DNA from: Huiozyma naganishii CBS 8797
Lineage: Eukaryota; Ascomycota; Saccharomycetes; Saccharomycetales; Saccharomycetaceae
NCBI RefSeq assembly: GCF_000348985.1
Contig: NC_035929.1
Span: forward strand, 248,001 to 312,000
Direction of reading: 5' to 3'
Length of the DNA: 64,000 nucleotides
The translations under genes and the position numbers were made by a program. Below the pieces are notes generated by a model. It did not search any database. It saw nothing but the letters and a program-made list of their open reading frames with translations, and was not told the origin of the DNA. Position 1 is the stretch's first letter; every line of letters begins with the position of its first letter. Positions 50,481 to 61,415 of the stretch are shown here, piece after piece.

Positions 50481-51755
50481 ATGGGATTCAAAAGGGTGAA
50501 GGTTAAAAATGCGGTGGTCGAGATGGACGGTGACGAAATGGCGAGGGTGATGTGGCATCTGATCAAGAAACAGCTGGTGTTGCCCTATTTGGATATCGAG
50601 ATAAAGTACTTCGACCTTGCCATTCAAGTGAGGGATAAAACGGAGGACCAAATCACGGTCGATTCTGCACGGGCAGCTTTGAAGCACAAAGTAGCAGTGA
50701 AGTGTGCTACTATCACTCCCGATGAGGCACGGATGAAGGAATTCCATCTGAAAAAGATGTGGAAATCGCCCAACGGAACCATTAGAAACATACTGCAGGG
50801 TACTGTGTTCAGAGAGCCTATTGTGATTCCTTGCGTCCCCAGGTTGATACCAAATTGGGATAAGCCTATTATCATAGGCAGACATGCATTTGGCGACCAG
50901 TATAAGGCAACAGACTTGAAGATACCAGGTCCTGGGAAGATGTCGTTGGTATTTCAACCAAAACATAATCCAGGGGAGAAGAAAGAGTGGGAAGTCTTTG
51001 ACTTTCCCAAGAATGGCGGTGTGACAATGGCTATGTATAACACCACAGGCTCAATAGAGAGTTTTGCTAAATCGTCCTTTGAACTTGCCTTGAAGAGGAA
51101 ACTCCCCCTGTTTTTTGCAACTAAGAACACAATTCTGAAGGAGTACGATGGGCTCTTCAAAGATATATTCGAAAAGCTTTACAAGGACCATTATAAAACG
51201 AAATTTGAGGAATTGGGGATCACATTTGAACATCGTTTGATTGATGACATGGTTGCCCAGATGCTGAAATCCAACGGTGGATTCATTCTCTCGCTGAAAA
51301 ACTATGATGGCGACGTCCAATCGGATATAGTCGCACAAGGGTTCGGGTCTCTTGGTTTGATGACCTCCATGTTGGTTACTCCAGATGACAGTGTGTTTGA
51401 GAGTGAAGCTGCGCACGGCACTGTGACTAGGCATTTTAGAAAGTACCAGAAAGGTGAAGAAACATCCACGAATTCTACTGCGTCAATATTTGCTTGGTCA
51501 AGAGGCCTACTTCAAAGGGGTAAACTCGATGGGAACCAGAATTTAATGCGATTCGCTCAGTGTTTGGAGAGATCCACCATTGATACAGTTCAAATTGATC
51601 GGATAATGACGAAAGATATCGCGCTCGCACTGGGGAGAACGGACAGAGCAGCGTACGTGACCACAGAACAGTTTATTGACGCCGTAAAGAACCGCTTGAA
51701 CAGGACACTTCAGAATTGGGAAGGTCAAAAAACCGGTCGTGACTCAAAGCTATAA
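50481..51755 (+). CDS. IDP3: Peroxisomal NADP-dependent isocitrate dehydrogenase Idp3
   Basis: Oxidises isocitrate to 2-oxoglutarate and supplies peroxisomal NADPH for beta-oxidation of unsaturated fatty acids. Conserved segments [14 protein letters not shown], the [12 protein letters not shown] and [10 protein letters not shown] substrate loop, and [11 protein letters not shown] with [18 protein letters not shown]. It ends in SKL, a canonical PTS1, and has no mitochondrial presequence, which separates it from Idp1 and Idp2. Length is 424 residues (420 in S. cerevisiae, YNL009W). Located between PYP1 and SIS1; ASI3 (YNL008C), which lies there in S. cerevisiae, is absent. Confidence 0.96.
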   Translation: MGFKRVKVKNAVVEMDGDEMARVMWHLIKKQLVLPYLDIEIKYFDLAIQVRDKTEDQITVDSARAALKHKVAVKCATITPDEARMKEFHLKKMWKSPNGTIRNILQGTVFREPIVIPCVPRLIPNWDKPIIIGRHAFGDQYKATDLKIPGPGKMSLVFQPKHNPGEKKEWEVFDFPKNGGVTMAMYNTTGSIESFAKSSFELALKRKLPLFFATKNTILKEYDGLFKDIFEKLYKDHYKTKFEELGITFEHRLIDDMVAQMLKSNGGFILSLKNYDGDVQSDIVAQGFGSLGLMTSMLVTPDDSVFESEAAHGTVTRHFRKYQKGEETSTNSTASIFAWSRGLLQRGKLDGNQNLMRFAQCLERSTIDTVQIDRIMTKDIALALGRTDRAAYVTTEQFIDAVKNRLNRTLQNWEGQKTGRDSKL

Positions 51756-52013
51756 CTCCTCCCCCCACTGAAGATTACGCTTGGAAAAGAATAGAAATAT
51801 TAAGAGGTTATTATACACAAAAGGTCTATATATACTGTGTTATGTTCCTTCCACTTTGTGTTTCTTTACATTAGTCGGACTTCATGGTACGAGGGAAATT
51901 GCATGCACTTTTCTTTTTAGTTTTATTTATGATCATTCACAGTGGGCGTACAATGGACGAGCTATCCCAATCTCAATTGTAAACTACCCTCAATACGGTA
52001 TGCTTTTTCTCAC

Positions 52014-53105
52014 TTAGAAATTCGCGGCGATGGCTTGTCTTTGCGCATCGTTCAGCGAAATTGGATAGTCGATCTTGAAACGCACAACCAAGTCACCCCT
52101 TTGGGAGGGCATCTTAGGCATTGGCATACCTTGACCTGGGTACCTGGACGTCTCTGTGGGTTGCACGGGTGAGCTTCTCGATAGGGGCAAAGTTCTACCA
52201 TCTATTGTTTGAATAGTCTTGGAGAACCCCAGTAGAGACTCCTTGAATGTGAGAGGGAGGGTGTACTCTAGGTCATCGCCGTTTCTCTTGTACAGTGGAT
52301 GTGTCTTCTCTTGGATGACGAATTGTAGTGTCTTTCTACCCCCAGTACGTGGGTTGTAATCACCGTGGTTCTTATAAGTAACCTTTGTACCTGCCTTCCA
52401 GCCCGCTTTCAATTGAATGTCAATTTGAACTTTTTCTTGAGCACCGCCTGGACCCTTTCTACCGACTTTGAACGATTTCTTTTTACCTTCAAAAAGATCC
52501 TCCAGGGAGACGGGCAAATGTACTTGAACAACCTCCTCCTGTGGTGGTGGTGAAGCGGAGGTAGATCTGAATCCACCTGGCATACCACCGCCCATACCAC
52601 CAGGCATACCACCAGGCATTCCACCGGGCATGCCACCACCCATACCGCCTGGCATCCCCCCGAAACTACTGTATGAGCTGGTGCCCGCACCACCTGATGG
52701 GAAACTCTGGAAGGAGTACCCACCGTCGTCCCCAAATGGCGAGGCACCACCACCGGCACCTCCACCGAAGAATTGAGAGAATATGTTGAAGGCATCCTCG
52801 TTAGAGAACGAGTGTGCAAAACCGGCACCACCACCTGGCGCACCGCCGGCACCGGGTCCTCCGGCACCAAACGATGGACCACCTTGTCTGGCAGCCTCCA
52901 GCCCGTACTGGTCATAAATCTCTCTCTTCTGCTTATCATTCAGAATCTCAAAGGCCTCAGAGATCTCTTTGAACTTCTCAGTGTCACCAGTGGGTTTATC
53001 TGGATGGTATTTCAAGGCAGACTTCCTGTAACCCTTTTTCAACTCCTGCTCGTTCGCGGTAGGAGATACTCCTAAAAGATCATAAAGTTTCGTCTCTTTG
53101 ACCAT
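52014..53105 (-). CDS. SIS1: Essential Hsp40 co-chaperone Sis1
   Basis: Class B J-protein that activates cytosolic Hsp70, acts in prion propagation and titrates Hsp70 away from Hsf1. J domain at residues 1-70, starting [15 protein letters not shown] and with the HPD tripeptide in KYHPDKP. A G/F region (about 75-120) and a G/M region follow with tandem GGMPG repeats (about 150-185). The two beta-sandwich substrate domains begin with [24 protein letters not shown]. Length is 363 residues (352 in S. cerevisiae, YNL007C). A heat-shock element lies upstream. Confidence 0.97.
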   Translation of the reverse strand: MVKETKLYDLLGVSPTANEQELKKGYRKSALKYHPDKPTGDTEKFKEISEAFEILNDKQKREIYDQYGLEAARQGGPSFGAGGPGAGGAPGGGAGFAHSFSNEDAFNIFSQFFGGGAGGGASPFGDDGGYSFQSFPSGGAGTSSYSSFGGMPGGMGGGMPGGMPGGMPGGMGGGMPGGFRSTSASPPPQEEVVQVHLPVSLEDLFEGKKKSFKVGRKGPGGAQEKVQIDIQLKAGWKAGTKVTYKNHGDYNPRTGGRKTLQFVIQEKTHPLYKRNGDDLEYTLPLTFKESLLGFSKTIQTIDGRTLPLSRSSPVQPTETSRYPGQGMPMPKMPSQRGDLVVRFKIDYPISLNDAQRQAIAANF

Positions 53106-53563
53106 GTTCTCTTCTTTAGTTTCTTGCTGTAAACTTATCTATTAACAGAGTTGTGTAGATACCAAAGGGAAACTAATCACAATTACAATCACAATCCCTC
53201 TATATATATATGTCGACTGAGGAATGTGCAAGAAAAAAAGAGAATCAAGATGTACAAGAACTACAATTACCAACCCCCGTCTCAAGTAGAAGATCCCTTC
53301 GGGAACCCCCCAAACACCGCTGGCTAACAGTCCCAACTTCTGATGTTCTTCTCAAATGCTTTAAATATCAAGAAAACGAGAGAAAAAGACGGAACTTGAA
53401 CCCGTTTTCTAGAAAGTTCGAGAAAATGCAGTTTTGAATGAAAAGTTGATATTTTGCAGAGGCAGAGGTTTACCAGCTGATACTGTCAGATTGAGCTCGG
53501 GCAGGCCTGGGATTGTAGGAGGGCGGCTATTCAGATACTTCGGTAGGGTCTGTTGTCGCTTCG
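53106..53563. other. Divergent promoter of SIS1 and LST8
   Basis: About 460 bp with a perfect heat-shock element. A 75-codon frame (53210-53437) overlaps this element and is probably fortuitous. A GGCGGCTA resembling part of URS1 lies just before LST8 (about 53521). Confidence 0.5.
53407..53424. promoter_or_regulatory. Heat-shock element (Hsf1 site) upstream of SIS1
   Basis: TTCTAGAAAGTTCGAGAA comprises four alternating TTC/GAA units with exact 2-bp spacing, a canonical trimer-binding Hsf1 site. It lies about 300 bp upstream of SIS1, a known Hsf1 target, and about 140 bp upstream of LST8. Confidence 0.8.
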
Positions 53564-54475
53564 ATGTCCGTCATACTGGTTTCTGCCGGGTATGACCACA
53601 CGATCAGGTTTTGGGAGGCGCTCACTGGGGTCTGTTCGAGGACGATCCAGCATTCTGACTCGCAGGTTAACCGGTTGGAGATCACCAACGATAAGAAACT
53701 GTTGGCGGCCGCGGGTCACCAGAACGTGAGGTTGTATGATATACGTACCACGAATCCGAACCCTGTGGCGTCGTTTGAAGGGCACAAGGGGAACGTCACG
53801 TCGCTGTCCTTCCAACAGGACAACAAGTGGATGGTTTCTTCGAGTGAGGACGGAACGATTAAAGTGTGGGACGTTAGGTCGCCGTCGATCCCGAGAAACT
53901 ACAAACACAACGCCCCGGTCAACGAAGTGGTCATCCATCCGAACCAGGGAGAACTGATCTCGTGCGATAGGGACGGTAATATCCGTATCTGGGACCTCGG
54001 TGAGAACCAGTGCACGCACCAATTGACTCCAGAAGACGATATACCGTTGCAATCTATATCTGTGGCCAGTGATGGGTCCATGTTGGTTGCGGCCAATACA
54101 AAAGGGAACTGTTTTGTGTGGGAAATGCCAAACCACACGGATGCGTCCAATTTGAAACCCGTGACCAAGTTTAAAGCGCACAACGACTACATTACGAGGA
54201 TACTTCTCTCCTCGGACGTGAAACATTTGGCAACGTGCTCTGCAGACCATACAACAAGGGTTTGGTCCATTGATAACAACTTCAAGCTCGAGTCAACTTT
54301 GGACGGCCATCAGAGGTGGGTCTGGGATTGTGCGTTTAGTGCCGATAGTGCATACCTCGTGACAGCGTCATCAGATCATTACGTCAGACTATGGGATCTG
54401 TCCACGAGGGAAGTTGTAAGACAGTATGGTGGTCACCACAAGGGTGTTGTTTGCGTTGCATTAAACGACGTGTGA
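53564..54475 (+). CDS. LST8: TOR complex subunit Lst8 (WD40 propeller)
   Basis: Subunit of TORC1 and TORC2 that binds the Tor kinase domain. The protein is a seven-bladed WD40 propeller with nearly no extensions: MSVILVSAGYDHTIRFWEALTG at blade 1, then SSSEDGTIKVWDVR, SCDRDGNIRIWDLG, CSADHTTRVWSID and ASSDHYVRLWDLS. Length is 303 residues, identical to S. cerevisiae (YNL006W). SIS1 is the divergent neighbour, as in S. cerevisiae; on the other side MRP7 has been replaced by PET8. Confidence 0.98.
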   Translation: MSVILVSAGYDHTIRFWEALTGVCSRTIQHSDSQVNRLEITNDKKLLAAAGHQNVRLYDIRTTNPNPVASFEGHKGNVTSLSFQQDNKWMVSSSEDGTIKVWDVRSPSIPRNYKHNAPVNEVVIHPNQGELISCDRDGNIRIWDLGENQCTHQLTPEDDIPLQSISVASDGSMLVAANTKGNCFVWEMPNHTDASNLKPVTKFKAHNDYITRILLSSDVKHLATCSADHTTRVWSIDNNFKLESTLDGHQRWVWDCAFSADSAYLVTASSDHYVRLWDLSTREVVRQYGGHHKGVVCVALNDV

Positions 54476-55318
54476 TTCTTGTTTGGTCATTTTTAGCAGT
54501 CACAAGAGAGGAAACCTAGTTGAAAGGATATCCTAGATTCCTATGTTGCTACAGTTGCTGTCGGTCTTGTACGTGCAAGCTACCATACGGCCCTTCAAAT
54601 TACAAGTACAATGGATATTTTGGTAGAAACGACCCCCCATATTGTTACATACTGATTGGTACGGGTTTCTAATGGTTTAGATACTGGGGATTGGAGGACA
54701 AGAAGGGAAGCACTTTGGTTTACTACAGATATTAACAAAGCGATACCTGTATAGTTTTCGGTCATGGCAGCAATACATTGACTTAGTGAATAGACAGGCA
54801 ATGTATGCAGCTATGTCAGAGCAGTTCTCTCCCCAAGAAAGAAACCAACTCGCACCATGGCGTTGTCTTGCAATTCACTACTTAAATGGGAGACAGCAAC
54901 TCTAAAGTACAAGAACATGTTGGGTAGATCATTTAATTATAACAATGGTAGATGGCTACGGTATACTCTTTTCTTGAAACTACATTCACAGAAATGTCAA
55001 TTGTGTACTGAAGGGCCGATATAAGTTCGACTAGCTCACTGCCAAACACTCAAGGGGTATTGTATAAAGATCCGCTATCAAAACTTCAGCGGGCTTAGAA
55101 CAGCAAATTATTTAGATCCAAGGATGTGAGCAACCGTTTCGAAGTCTTCACTATGCCACAACCTACCATACAGCATTTTTCTATTATTGCTGTTGTTTTT
55201 TTCTGAAACTTTTGTTCGATTGTTTGCGAGTTAGAGTCTTCGATCTTGGACATAGCAGTCAACTAGTCAGCAAGTCAATTGGCTTCCCCCAATAGAGTCC
55301 AATTGGCACAGTTAAATA
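54476..55318. other. Intergenic between LST8 and PET8
   Basis: About 840 bp at a local rearrangement point (MRP7 adjoins LST8 in S. cerevisiae). No credible gene, tRNA or repeat recognised. Confidence 0.5.
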
Positions 55319-56146
55319 ATGGCGCTCAACGGGTTTCTTGTCTCGCTGCTCAGCGGAGTTGCCTCGGGTATCTCTACAGATCTCGTGTTCTTCCCGATTG
55401 ATACCTTAAAAACAAGACTACAAGCAAAAGGTGGATTCTTTGCCAATGGTGGTTGCCACAACATATACAGAGGGGTGGGCAGTGCCATTGTGGCGTCTGC
55501 ACCAAGTGCTTCTCTTTTTTTCGTGACCTACGACTCAATGAAGATATACTCCAGGCCATTCTTCGAAAGGCACATACGTTCTGAACAAGGTGCCGACACG
55601 GCGATCCACATGTTTTCATCGTCCATGGGGGAAATAGCTGCGTGTACAGTGAGGGTACCAGCAGAAGTCATTAAACAAAAAACGCAAACAGGGTACACGA
55701 ACTCCTCATACTTAACTTTGAAGCAAATCTTGAAGAACCAAAATGGTGAAGGACTGAGAAGAAATCTGTACAGAGGTTGGTCGACCACTTTGATTAGAGA
55801 GATCCCATTTACATGCATACAGTTCCCCTTATATGAATATCTGAAGAAGAAATGGTCCCAGATGGGTGCTCAGGACGAACGATTACCGCCTTGGAAAGGT
55901 GCTCTCTGCGGTTCAGTGGCAGGCGGTGTAGCTGCTGCGTTGACCACACCACTCGATTTCATAAAGACTAGACTAATGCTAAACTCCAAAACCATACCCG
56001 CGACCCAAATAATCAGCACTATTTGGAAGGAGGAAGGTGGGGCGGTCTTCCTCAGTGGGATAGGACCCAGAACTTTGTGGATAAGTGCCGGTGGGGCCAT
56101 ATTTCTAGGTGTCTACGAGACAGTAAAATACATTCTAGTATCGTAA
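55319..56146 (+). CDS. PET8: Mitochondrial S-adenosylmethionine carrier Pet8
   Basis: Inner-membrane carrier importing S-adenosylmethionine into mitochondria. Three mitochondrial-carrier repeats are visible through PIDTLKTRLQ (about residues 27-36), PAEVIKQKTQ (about 115-124) and PLDFIKTRLM (about 212-221), each a Px[D/E]xx[K/R] signature. Length is 275 residues (284 in S. cerevisiae, YNL003C). It is followed by HRB1, its neighbour in S. cerevisiae, but in a changed relative orientation. Confidence 0.96.
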   Translation: MALNGFLVSLLSGVASGISTDLVFFPIDTLKTRLQAKGGFFANGGCHNIYRGVGSAIVASAPSASLFFVTYDSMKIYSRPFFERHIRSEQGADTAIHMFSSSMGEIAACTVRVPAEVIKQKTQTGYTNSSYLTLKQILKNQNGEGLRRNLYRGWSTTLIREIPFTCIQFPLYEYLKKKWSQMGAQDERLPPWKGALCGSVAGGVAAALTTPLDFIKTRLMLNSKTIPATQIISTIWKEEGGAVFLSGIGPRTLWISAGGAIFLGVYETVKYILVS

Positions 56147-56439
56147 TTGTGCGGATAACCTTGTAGATTATAGAAGTTCGATATGCATTATACAGCCATA
56201 TGTACACTAATTCCCCAGACGTGCATGACACTACCCAGTTTTTTTCAGTCCTTTCTCGAGCGACACTCTATCTCTACGCGGACGTTCGGTACATTGTCCC
56301 GTTTCGAGGGAAAATTGTGAAGAAAAAAAAACGATGGAAAAATGAAATAAAAACAGTGTACCTTTTACGAAGAACGTCAATTCCAGCAGGAAAGACTCCA
56401 TTGCTAATTGCTACTCCGGTTACCTCCCAAAGGCCCAAG

Positions 56440-58099
56440 ATGTCTGGTTTTGACGATAGTACAGAAAATGTATGTTAATCTTATTGCTTTATGCGATTGT
56501 TTGTTTGTTTTTTCAGCTCTTAACTACAAATATTACATGCAAATCCATTTGTTCGCGAGGTGAAGTTGTCGTTATAGTAAACCATGTTTGGGGGAAATGT
56601 TTTTTAGAATGATGATGGCTCTTATTATGTTTTATCATTTAACACAGGAACATCCGTGCTCTTCCCAGAAAAAAAATAGCGGCGTTAATAGTGCGATAAC
56701 TGGAACTACCCCAATTCCACAAATTCAACTTCCCCTCAACTCTGTGCGATGCTGTGCTCGTTAATAATGTTAACTTGTTTTACTAATCTTACCTTTATTT
56801 TGGCCTGTTGCACACGCTGTGCCCACATTTGTTTAATAATAGAAGGATAATCAACGTAACAGATCGAGATCACCAGTACGTCGCCAACATGACGCGGCAG
56901 GTGATTATAGTGAACAAAGAGACTATCGCGAATTCCGTCAAAGAAACGACTATCGAGACAACGGGACGTACGAAAGAAGAAATGACGGTTACGGCCGAAA
57001 CAGGGGTCCACGTCCCAACACCACCGATGGTGGATTTCGCGGAGGCCGAGGGCGTTACGGCAACAGATATGATGATGAATACCAAGGAGGGGGTAGGTTT
57101 GATTCGGCAGCATCTGAAAGGGCACCCAGGAGTAGGTATAACCATGCTAAAGGTGATTACGGTCCTGTGTTGGCCCGGGAGCTAGACAGCACTTACGAAG
57201 AAAAGGTAAATAGAAACTATAGCAAGAGCGTCTTCGTTGGGAATCTCACTTACGAATCTACGCCGGAGGATCTCAGGGATTTTTTCTCACAAGTAGGGGA
57301 TGTTGTCAGAGCAGATATTATCACCTCACGGGGTCATCACAGGGGCATGGGTACTGTAGAATTTACAAATTCTGAAGATGTCGATGAGGCAATCCGTCAA
57401 TTTGACGGTTCGCTATTTATGGAACGTCCCATATTTGTAAGACAAGATAACCCACCCCCAGATTCAGGGCGTAGCAGAGCACCTCCACAAAGAGAGGACA
57501 GAAAGCAACGAGCGTTGAATGATAAGCCCGTCTATCAGGTTACAGTGAAAAATTTACCTCATTCGATAAACTGGCAGGCTTTGAAAGATATGTTCAAAGA
57601 GTGTGGACGAGTACTCAGGGCCGATGTTGAAAAAAACAGTGAGAGATATTCAAATGGGTCAGGGAAAGTCACATTCAGTAATTATGAGGACATGAAACGG
57701 TCGCTTGACAAATACAACGGCTTCAGAATCGAGGGGAACGTTTTGGAGGTGTCTGAGGTAGGGAAGACCTCGGCGAACAGCACGCCAACTGCTGAAAAGG
57801 TCGAACCAGTTGACAAATTCCCGGAAGGGTTTGTCGCTGGAGGAGAGCGGAATAATTACATTTTCTGTAGTAACCTTCCCGCCCCCACTACAAAGGGTGA
57901 TTTATATGACTTGTTTGAAATTATTGGGAAGGTAAACAGAGCAGAATTGCTATATGATGCGGACAAGAACCCAACAGGCGTGGCAATCATTGAATATCAA
58001 AGCATTGACGATGCAGATGTTTGCATTGAAAGATTAGACAAGTACACCTATGGTGGTTGCGATCTTGAAATATCATATGCCAAGAAAGCAGACTCTTGA
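56440..58099 (+). CDS. HRB1: SR-like mRNA-binding protein Hrb1/Gbp2 (two exons)
   Basis: Shuttling SR-like protein that accompanies mRNA during export and quality control. Exon 1 (56440-56469, ten codons) is joined to exon 2 (56843-58099) in phase 0, giving 428 residues. Exon 2 opens with an RS/RGG-type tail (RNRSRSPVRR), then YGPVLARELDSTYEEKVNRN. RRM1 follows (KSVFVGNLTYESTPEDL, RGHHRGMGTVEF), then RRM2 (VTVKNLPHSINWQALKDMF) and RRM3 (IFCSNLPAPTTKGDLYDLF). S. cerevisiae HRB1 also has an intron near its 5' end. The symbol rests on neighbour PET8 (YNL003C); the paralogue GBP2 is the alternative. Confidence 0.92.
56470..56842 (+). other. Spliceosomal intron of HRB1
   Basis: 373-bp intron with donor GTATGT at 56470, a branch-point-like TACTAAT at 56781-56787, and acceptor TAG ending at 56842. 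The branch point departs from TACTAAC in its last base. Reading frames on both sides agree in phase. Confidence 0.85.
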
Positions 58100-58376
58100 T
58101 GTATAGATACGTATGAATATATGTACCCTTATGTATCCACCATCATCATCCCCCTATATATCTCAGATATATCTATATGCATGTATAGTAATTTTTTTAC
58201 CTACTCAAAGGGATCATGGGTACCTGGCAAGGAATTTATCTGGTCCCCCAGCTACAAGGTATTCCTAGTACTTCATTGCTCAAGACAAAGGCCGGAGAGT
58301 TTCGCGGATCCAAGGAATATTGCGGGGAGAGATTGATAATAAAAAAAAAATAGGAATAAAAAAACCAGCCCCAAAA

Positions 58377-58951
58377 ATGCCGATATTTAATAAACTCAAG
58401 AGGATTTACTCGGCTAGAGGTGGCATCTCGCTGATCGCAAGCGGGTTACATAGAGGGAAATCGCTGAACAACTCTCTCCAAATGCTTAGCATCTTTCATC
58501 TGAAACTAGCCTTTTGGCTGGCCACAGTGCTCGGAGTCGGATATTTTGTGTACATCAAAAGAGATCAATTAGGTATGCTTTCATCTCATCTGTTTTAGGA
58601 CTTGCTCCCTTTTTATTTTATACTAACAAACTTTCAGCCTTTGAATGTCGAGAGATCAAAACGAGGATAGGTAAGCTGTTCGGGCGTAGAATTGCTTTAA
58701 ACGATTCGTTCGCAGAAGATGTAGAAAGTGGGTTTCATTCACAGAACTTTGATATTCGTTCTGAGAACGGTGAAGATTCAAGGTCGGGCCTAGATAACGC
58801 AGCCAAGGCCGAGATTAGACGCATAATGAATAATGAAAATCTAACATTTGACAAGGCGAGATTGCGATACACAGAGCGCCAGTTTGGTAAAAATTTGATT
58901 GCACCCGACGGAACACCATTAGACCCCAAAGCGGTCACATTTTCAAAGTAG
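58377..58951 (+). CDS. Small membrane protein, UPF0357/DUF2015-like, two exons
   Basis: Exon 1 58377-58572 and exon 2 58638-58951, joined within a codon, give 169 residues. One membrane segment near residues 42-60 (FWLATVLGVGYFVYIK). The C-terminal motif contains LTFDKARLRYTERQFGKN, then IAPDGTPLDPKAVTF, which I associate with the fungal UPF0357/DUF2015 family (S. cerevisiae YCL012C, also intron-containing); this is from memory and tentative. Function unknown. It sits between HRB1 and MRP7, which are direct neighbours in S. cerevisiae, so it or they have moved. Convergent with MRP7. Confidence 0.75.
58573..58637 (+). other. Spliceosomal intron of the UPF0357-like gene
   Basis: 65-bp intron: donor GTATGC at 58573, perfect branch point TACTAAC at 58621-58627, acceptor CAG ending at 58637 only 10 bases later. 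Joining the flanks restores one frame through GCC across the junction. Confidence 0.9.
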
Positions 58952-59079
58952 AAGACAGTCCTTTCATTCAGGATCCACAATCTCATGGTTTAATCGAGGT
59001 ATTCTGTGCCGAGGGGGCGGTAGGAAGTGGTGGTATATATAAATTACTTTATGTACAGGAATATATATGCGGATAATAA

Positions 59080-60171
59080 TCACAGTCTGCTAAGGAAAGC
59101 TTTAGGTGTTCTATGAATGATGTCGATTTTCTGAGTGCTGTAGTTGAACCGTTTGATGGCAACGGTTTTTTTACCCTTTTGTTCTATAACAGAGTCTGGG
59201 GTCTCTGGAAAGATTGGTTTTAAAAACATTCTTCTGAAACGGACCTCTTCTGCCAAAGTTAGGTATTGGTCGGCATTTTCAAACAGTTTAAACAGTTCCT
59301 TGCAGTCCTTTTCGTCCAACAATGTCTTAGACTTCTCCTTCAATTTTTGAAGTAATTGACTCCGTAACTCTGCCCTACGTTCTTCTGAAATGAATCCACA
59401 CAATTTATTTTTGTTGGTAAATGAGAATGTTTTGTCTACATTTTCACACACCTCCTTGATATCGTTCAGTTTACCCTCGGGTACCTTGCTGTTTGGTTCT
59501 TGAAGTTGGGCATTAATGTCTAAACAATGTCTAGCATAAAATTGGGCATCCTTTATAGCAAACCCATTACGAATACATCTCTTTAACCGAACTAGATAGC
59601 TCGATGCAATCTCTTCCTGGTGAGCGGGCAGATCCATCTTTTCTTGGACAAGTTTCTTATAATCCTCCTTCAGTTCTTTTCTCTTGAGTTCACGCTGTTG
59701 TTGAGCAGCAAGAATAGAGTCTTTCGATAAAAATGTTTTCCGTGGGAGCGATTGTTCCTCCTTTTCCGCTGCCCTTCTGTTATCCAATAATGTGTGCCCA
59801 AAACGTCTCGGAAGTGGATCAAAATGAGGTGTGGGCAGCTTCGCTTCCTTCCCTAAAGCAATACCAATGAACTTCTTCTGTGGGTGAAATGGATTCAAAT
59901 AATACCTTACAAAACCAGGTTCTAACGCAAAGATTGTATGGTCTTTACCAATACCCACATGCTCACCAGGGTAGAACTTTGTACCACGTTGCCGCATCAG
60001 GATTTCCCCCGCATTAACTTGTTGCCCTTCGTACTTCTTGGGACCTAGTCTTCTACCAGCAGAGTCCTTCATAGAAGTCCTAGAACCGGCAGCCCTTTTT
60101 GTAGCAAACCGAACCTGAGTAATAAGAACACCCTTGTGTTTCCCTACGAAACTAGCACAACTGCTCAACAT
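59080..60171 (-). CDS. MRP7: Mitochondrial large-subunit ribosomal protein Mrp7 (bL27m)
   Basis: Mitochondrial bL27. After a short targeting region (about 1-27), the bL27 core is clear: [40 protein letters not shown], and [14 protein letters not shown] (about 25-95). The long helical C-terminal extension (about 110-363) is yeast-specific. Length is 363 residues (371 in S. cerevisiae, YNL005C). ATG at 60171. Confidence 0.96.
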   Translation of the reverse strand: MLSSCASFVGKHKGVLITQVRFATKRAAGSRTSMKDSAGRRLGPKKYEGQQVNAGEILMRQRGTKFYPGEHVGIGKDHTIFALEPGFVRYYLNPFHPQKKFIGIALGKEAKLPTPHFDPLPRRFGHTLLDNRRAAEKEEQSLPRKTFLSKDSILAAQQQRELKRKELKEDYKKLVQEKMDLPAHQEEIASSYLVRLKRCIRNGFAIKDAQFYARHCLDINAQLQEPNSKVPEGKLNDIKEVCENVDKTFSFTNKNKLCGFISEERRAELRSQLLQKLKEKSKTLLDEKDCKELFKLFENADQYLTLAEEVRFRRMFLKPIFPETPDSVIEQKGKKTVAIKRFNYSTQKIDIIHRTPKAFLSRL

Positions 60172-60742
60172 TGTATAGGTTCTCCTACTTCAACTGGATG
60201 CTCTTTCAAAATTGGAATACACTATATCTTATGGTTGTATCTCACTTCCGTTTGCCTCGAAGCAACGATGTGTACGGCTAAGTGGTGAAGTGTGGTAAAG
60301 TACGAGTTTCGAGGATTTAATCACAACATCAAAATATTAAAAAAATCTTTGAGAAAAAAAGAAGACTTGAAGATGCTTCGCGGTTTTGCTTTTTTTGGTG
60401 AAATCAAGCACAAGCCAATTGTTATGACTCTCAGAGTAATTGGTAGAGCTTATGAACCCCTGTAAACTACGCGTGTATAACTATGAAAAGATCTTTCAGC
60501 AAGTTGTTAAGTCGAGATTCCCGCAGGTTTTTCTGCACTATATGGCAGACAGGTTGAATAGATGAATATGACATAACCGTTTCCTCAGTATGTCAATGAG
60601 ATAAAACTGACTTGCTGTACCGTCCATGTTCCTGATTATCACTTGGTTTTGTTTAGTATTGAGCGATTGTGAGAAGGAAAAAAAGCTTTGGTTATCGACT
60701 TTTAAGTTATTCCTTATAATTTACCTAAACAACCCAATAAAG
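60172..60742. other. Intergenic between MRP7 and the left LTR repeat
   Basis: About 570 bp, AT-rich; contains the MRP7 promoter. No gene recognised. The five bases just before the repeat are TAAAG (60738-60742). Confidence 0.5.
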
Positions 60743-61061
60743 TGTCAAATCAGAGATATATTTCTCTTGTCTCCACTGATGCAAAAACCTATTTCTTAGA
60801 GACTGCTATATAAGAAACGGTTTTATGCAAAGGGTTGTTGTCGAGGTAATCTTCTTGCAGGTTTACACAACACGCTATGTACCTTTAATAGAACTGAGCT
60901 TGCAAGTAACGGCTGCAGGGACTCTACTGGTTCCTACATCAGCAGCCGGTTGGGACTGTTGGGTTGTTCCAACCCAATAGGCATATCTGATGCTTCATAG
61001 AGTGACGTATCCGTCACTAATACATCAGATATTCCCACAGAAGGACATCTAGAATTCAACA
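60743..61061. mobile_element. LTR-like repeat R1 (left copy)
   Basis: Begins TGTCAAATCAG and ends AATTCAACA, with canonical TG...CA ends. It aligns along its length, in direct orientation, with 63718-64000. Shared blocks include TTTACACAAC, ACGGCTGCAGGGAC, CTACTGGTT and CAGAAGGAC. Right flank is AGTGC (61062-61066). The copies differ by many substitutions and small indels, so they are old or were recombined from different parents. Confidence 0.8.
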
Positions 61062-61270
61062 AGTGCAGCTGCAACCGCAGCTGGAGCAGTTGTCACCACA
61101 ATTTGTTGAGGAGCAGTCACAGTTTGCGTAGTTGCCTCTTTGCTCTGCATGTACTCCTGGACCGCCTTCTGAAATATTGCCAGTAGTGCTGGATCCACAG
61201 GTGTGTCCGTAGGAGTAGCAGTATCAACGGGGTTATTTTCGTATACGGGCTGTGTATCGTTGCCCGTTTT
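61062..61270 (-). pseudogene. Retrotransposon gag fragment, upstream (N-terminal) part
   Basis: Minus-strand frame open from after a TAA at 61271-61273 into the R1 repeat. It encodes a Thr/Pro/Val/Ala-rich stretch with a helical segment LLAIFQKAVQEYMQSKE, typical of a yeast Ty Gag N-terminal region. No start codon remains. Further right (about 61298-61360) the sequence resembles the interior of the LTR-like repeats, perhaps this element's own LTR. Its reading frame continues into the fragment at 62967-63717 if the repeat and one AGTGC copy are disregarded. Confidence 0.6.
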
Positions 61271-61415
61271 TTACAGACGTTGACTCTCCTTCAAAAAGAA
61301 TTGATACAAAAGGATATCGTTGAAATAATTCTCTTGCAGCTCTGCATATTACTTTTATCAAGCTTCCACTAAATAGCAACTTGCATTCATGAATTGCATA
61401 TAGACAAACAGGGTC

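Noticed and set aside
53210..53437. 75-codon frame between SIS1 and LST8
   Set aside because: Overlaps the heat-shock element and promoter; no counterpart at the syntenic position and no recognisable motif.
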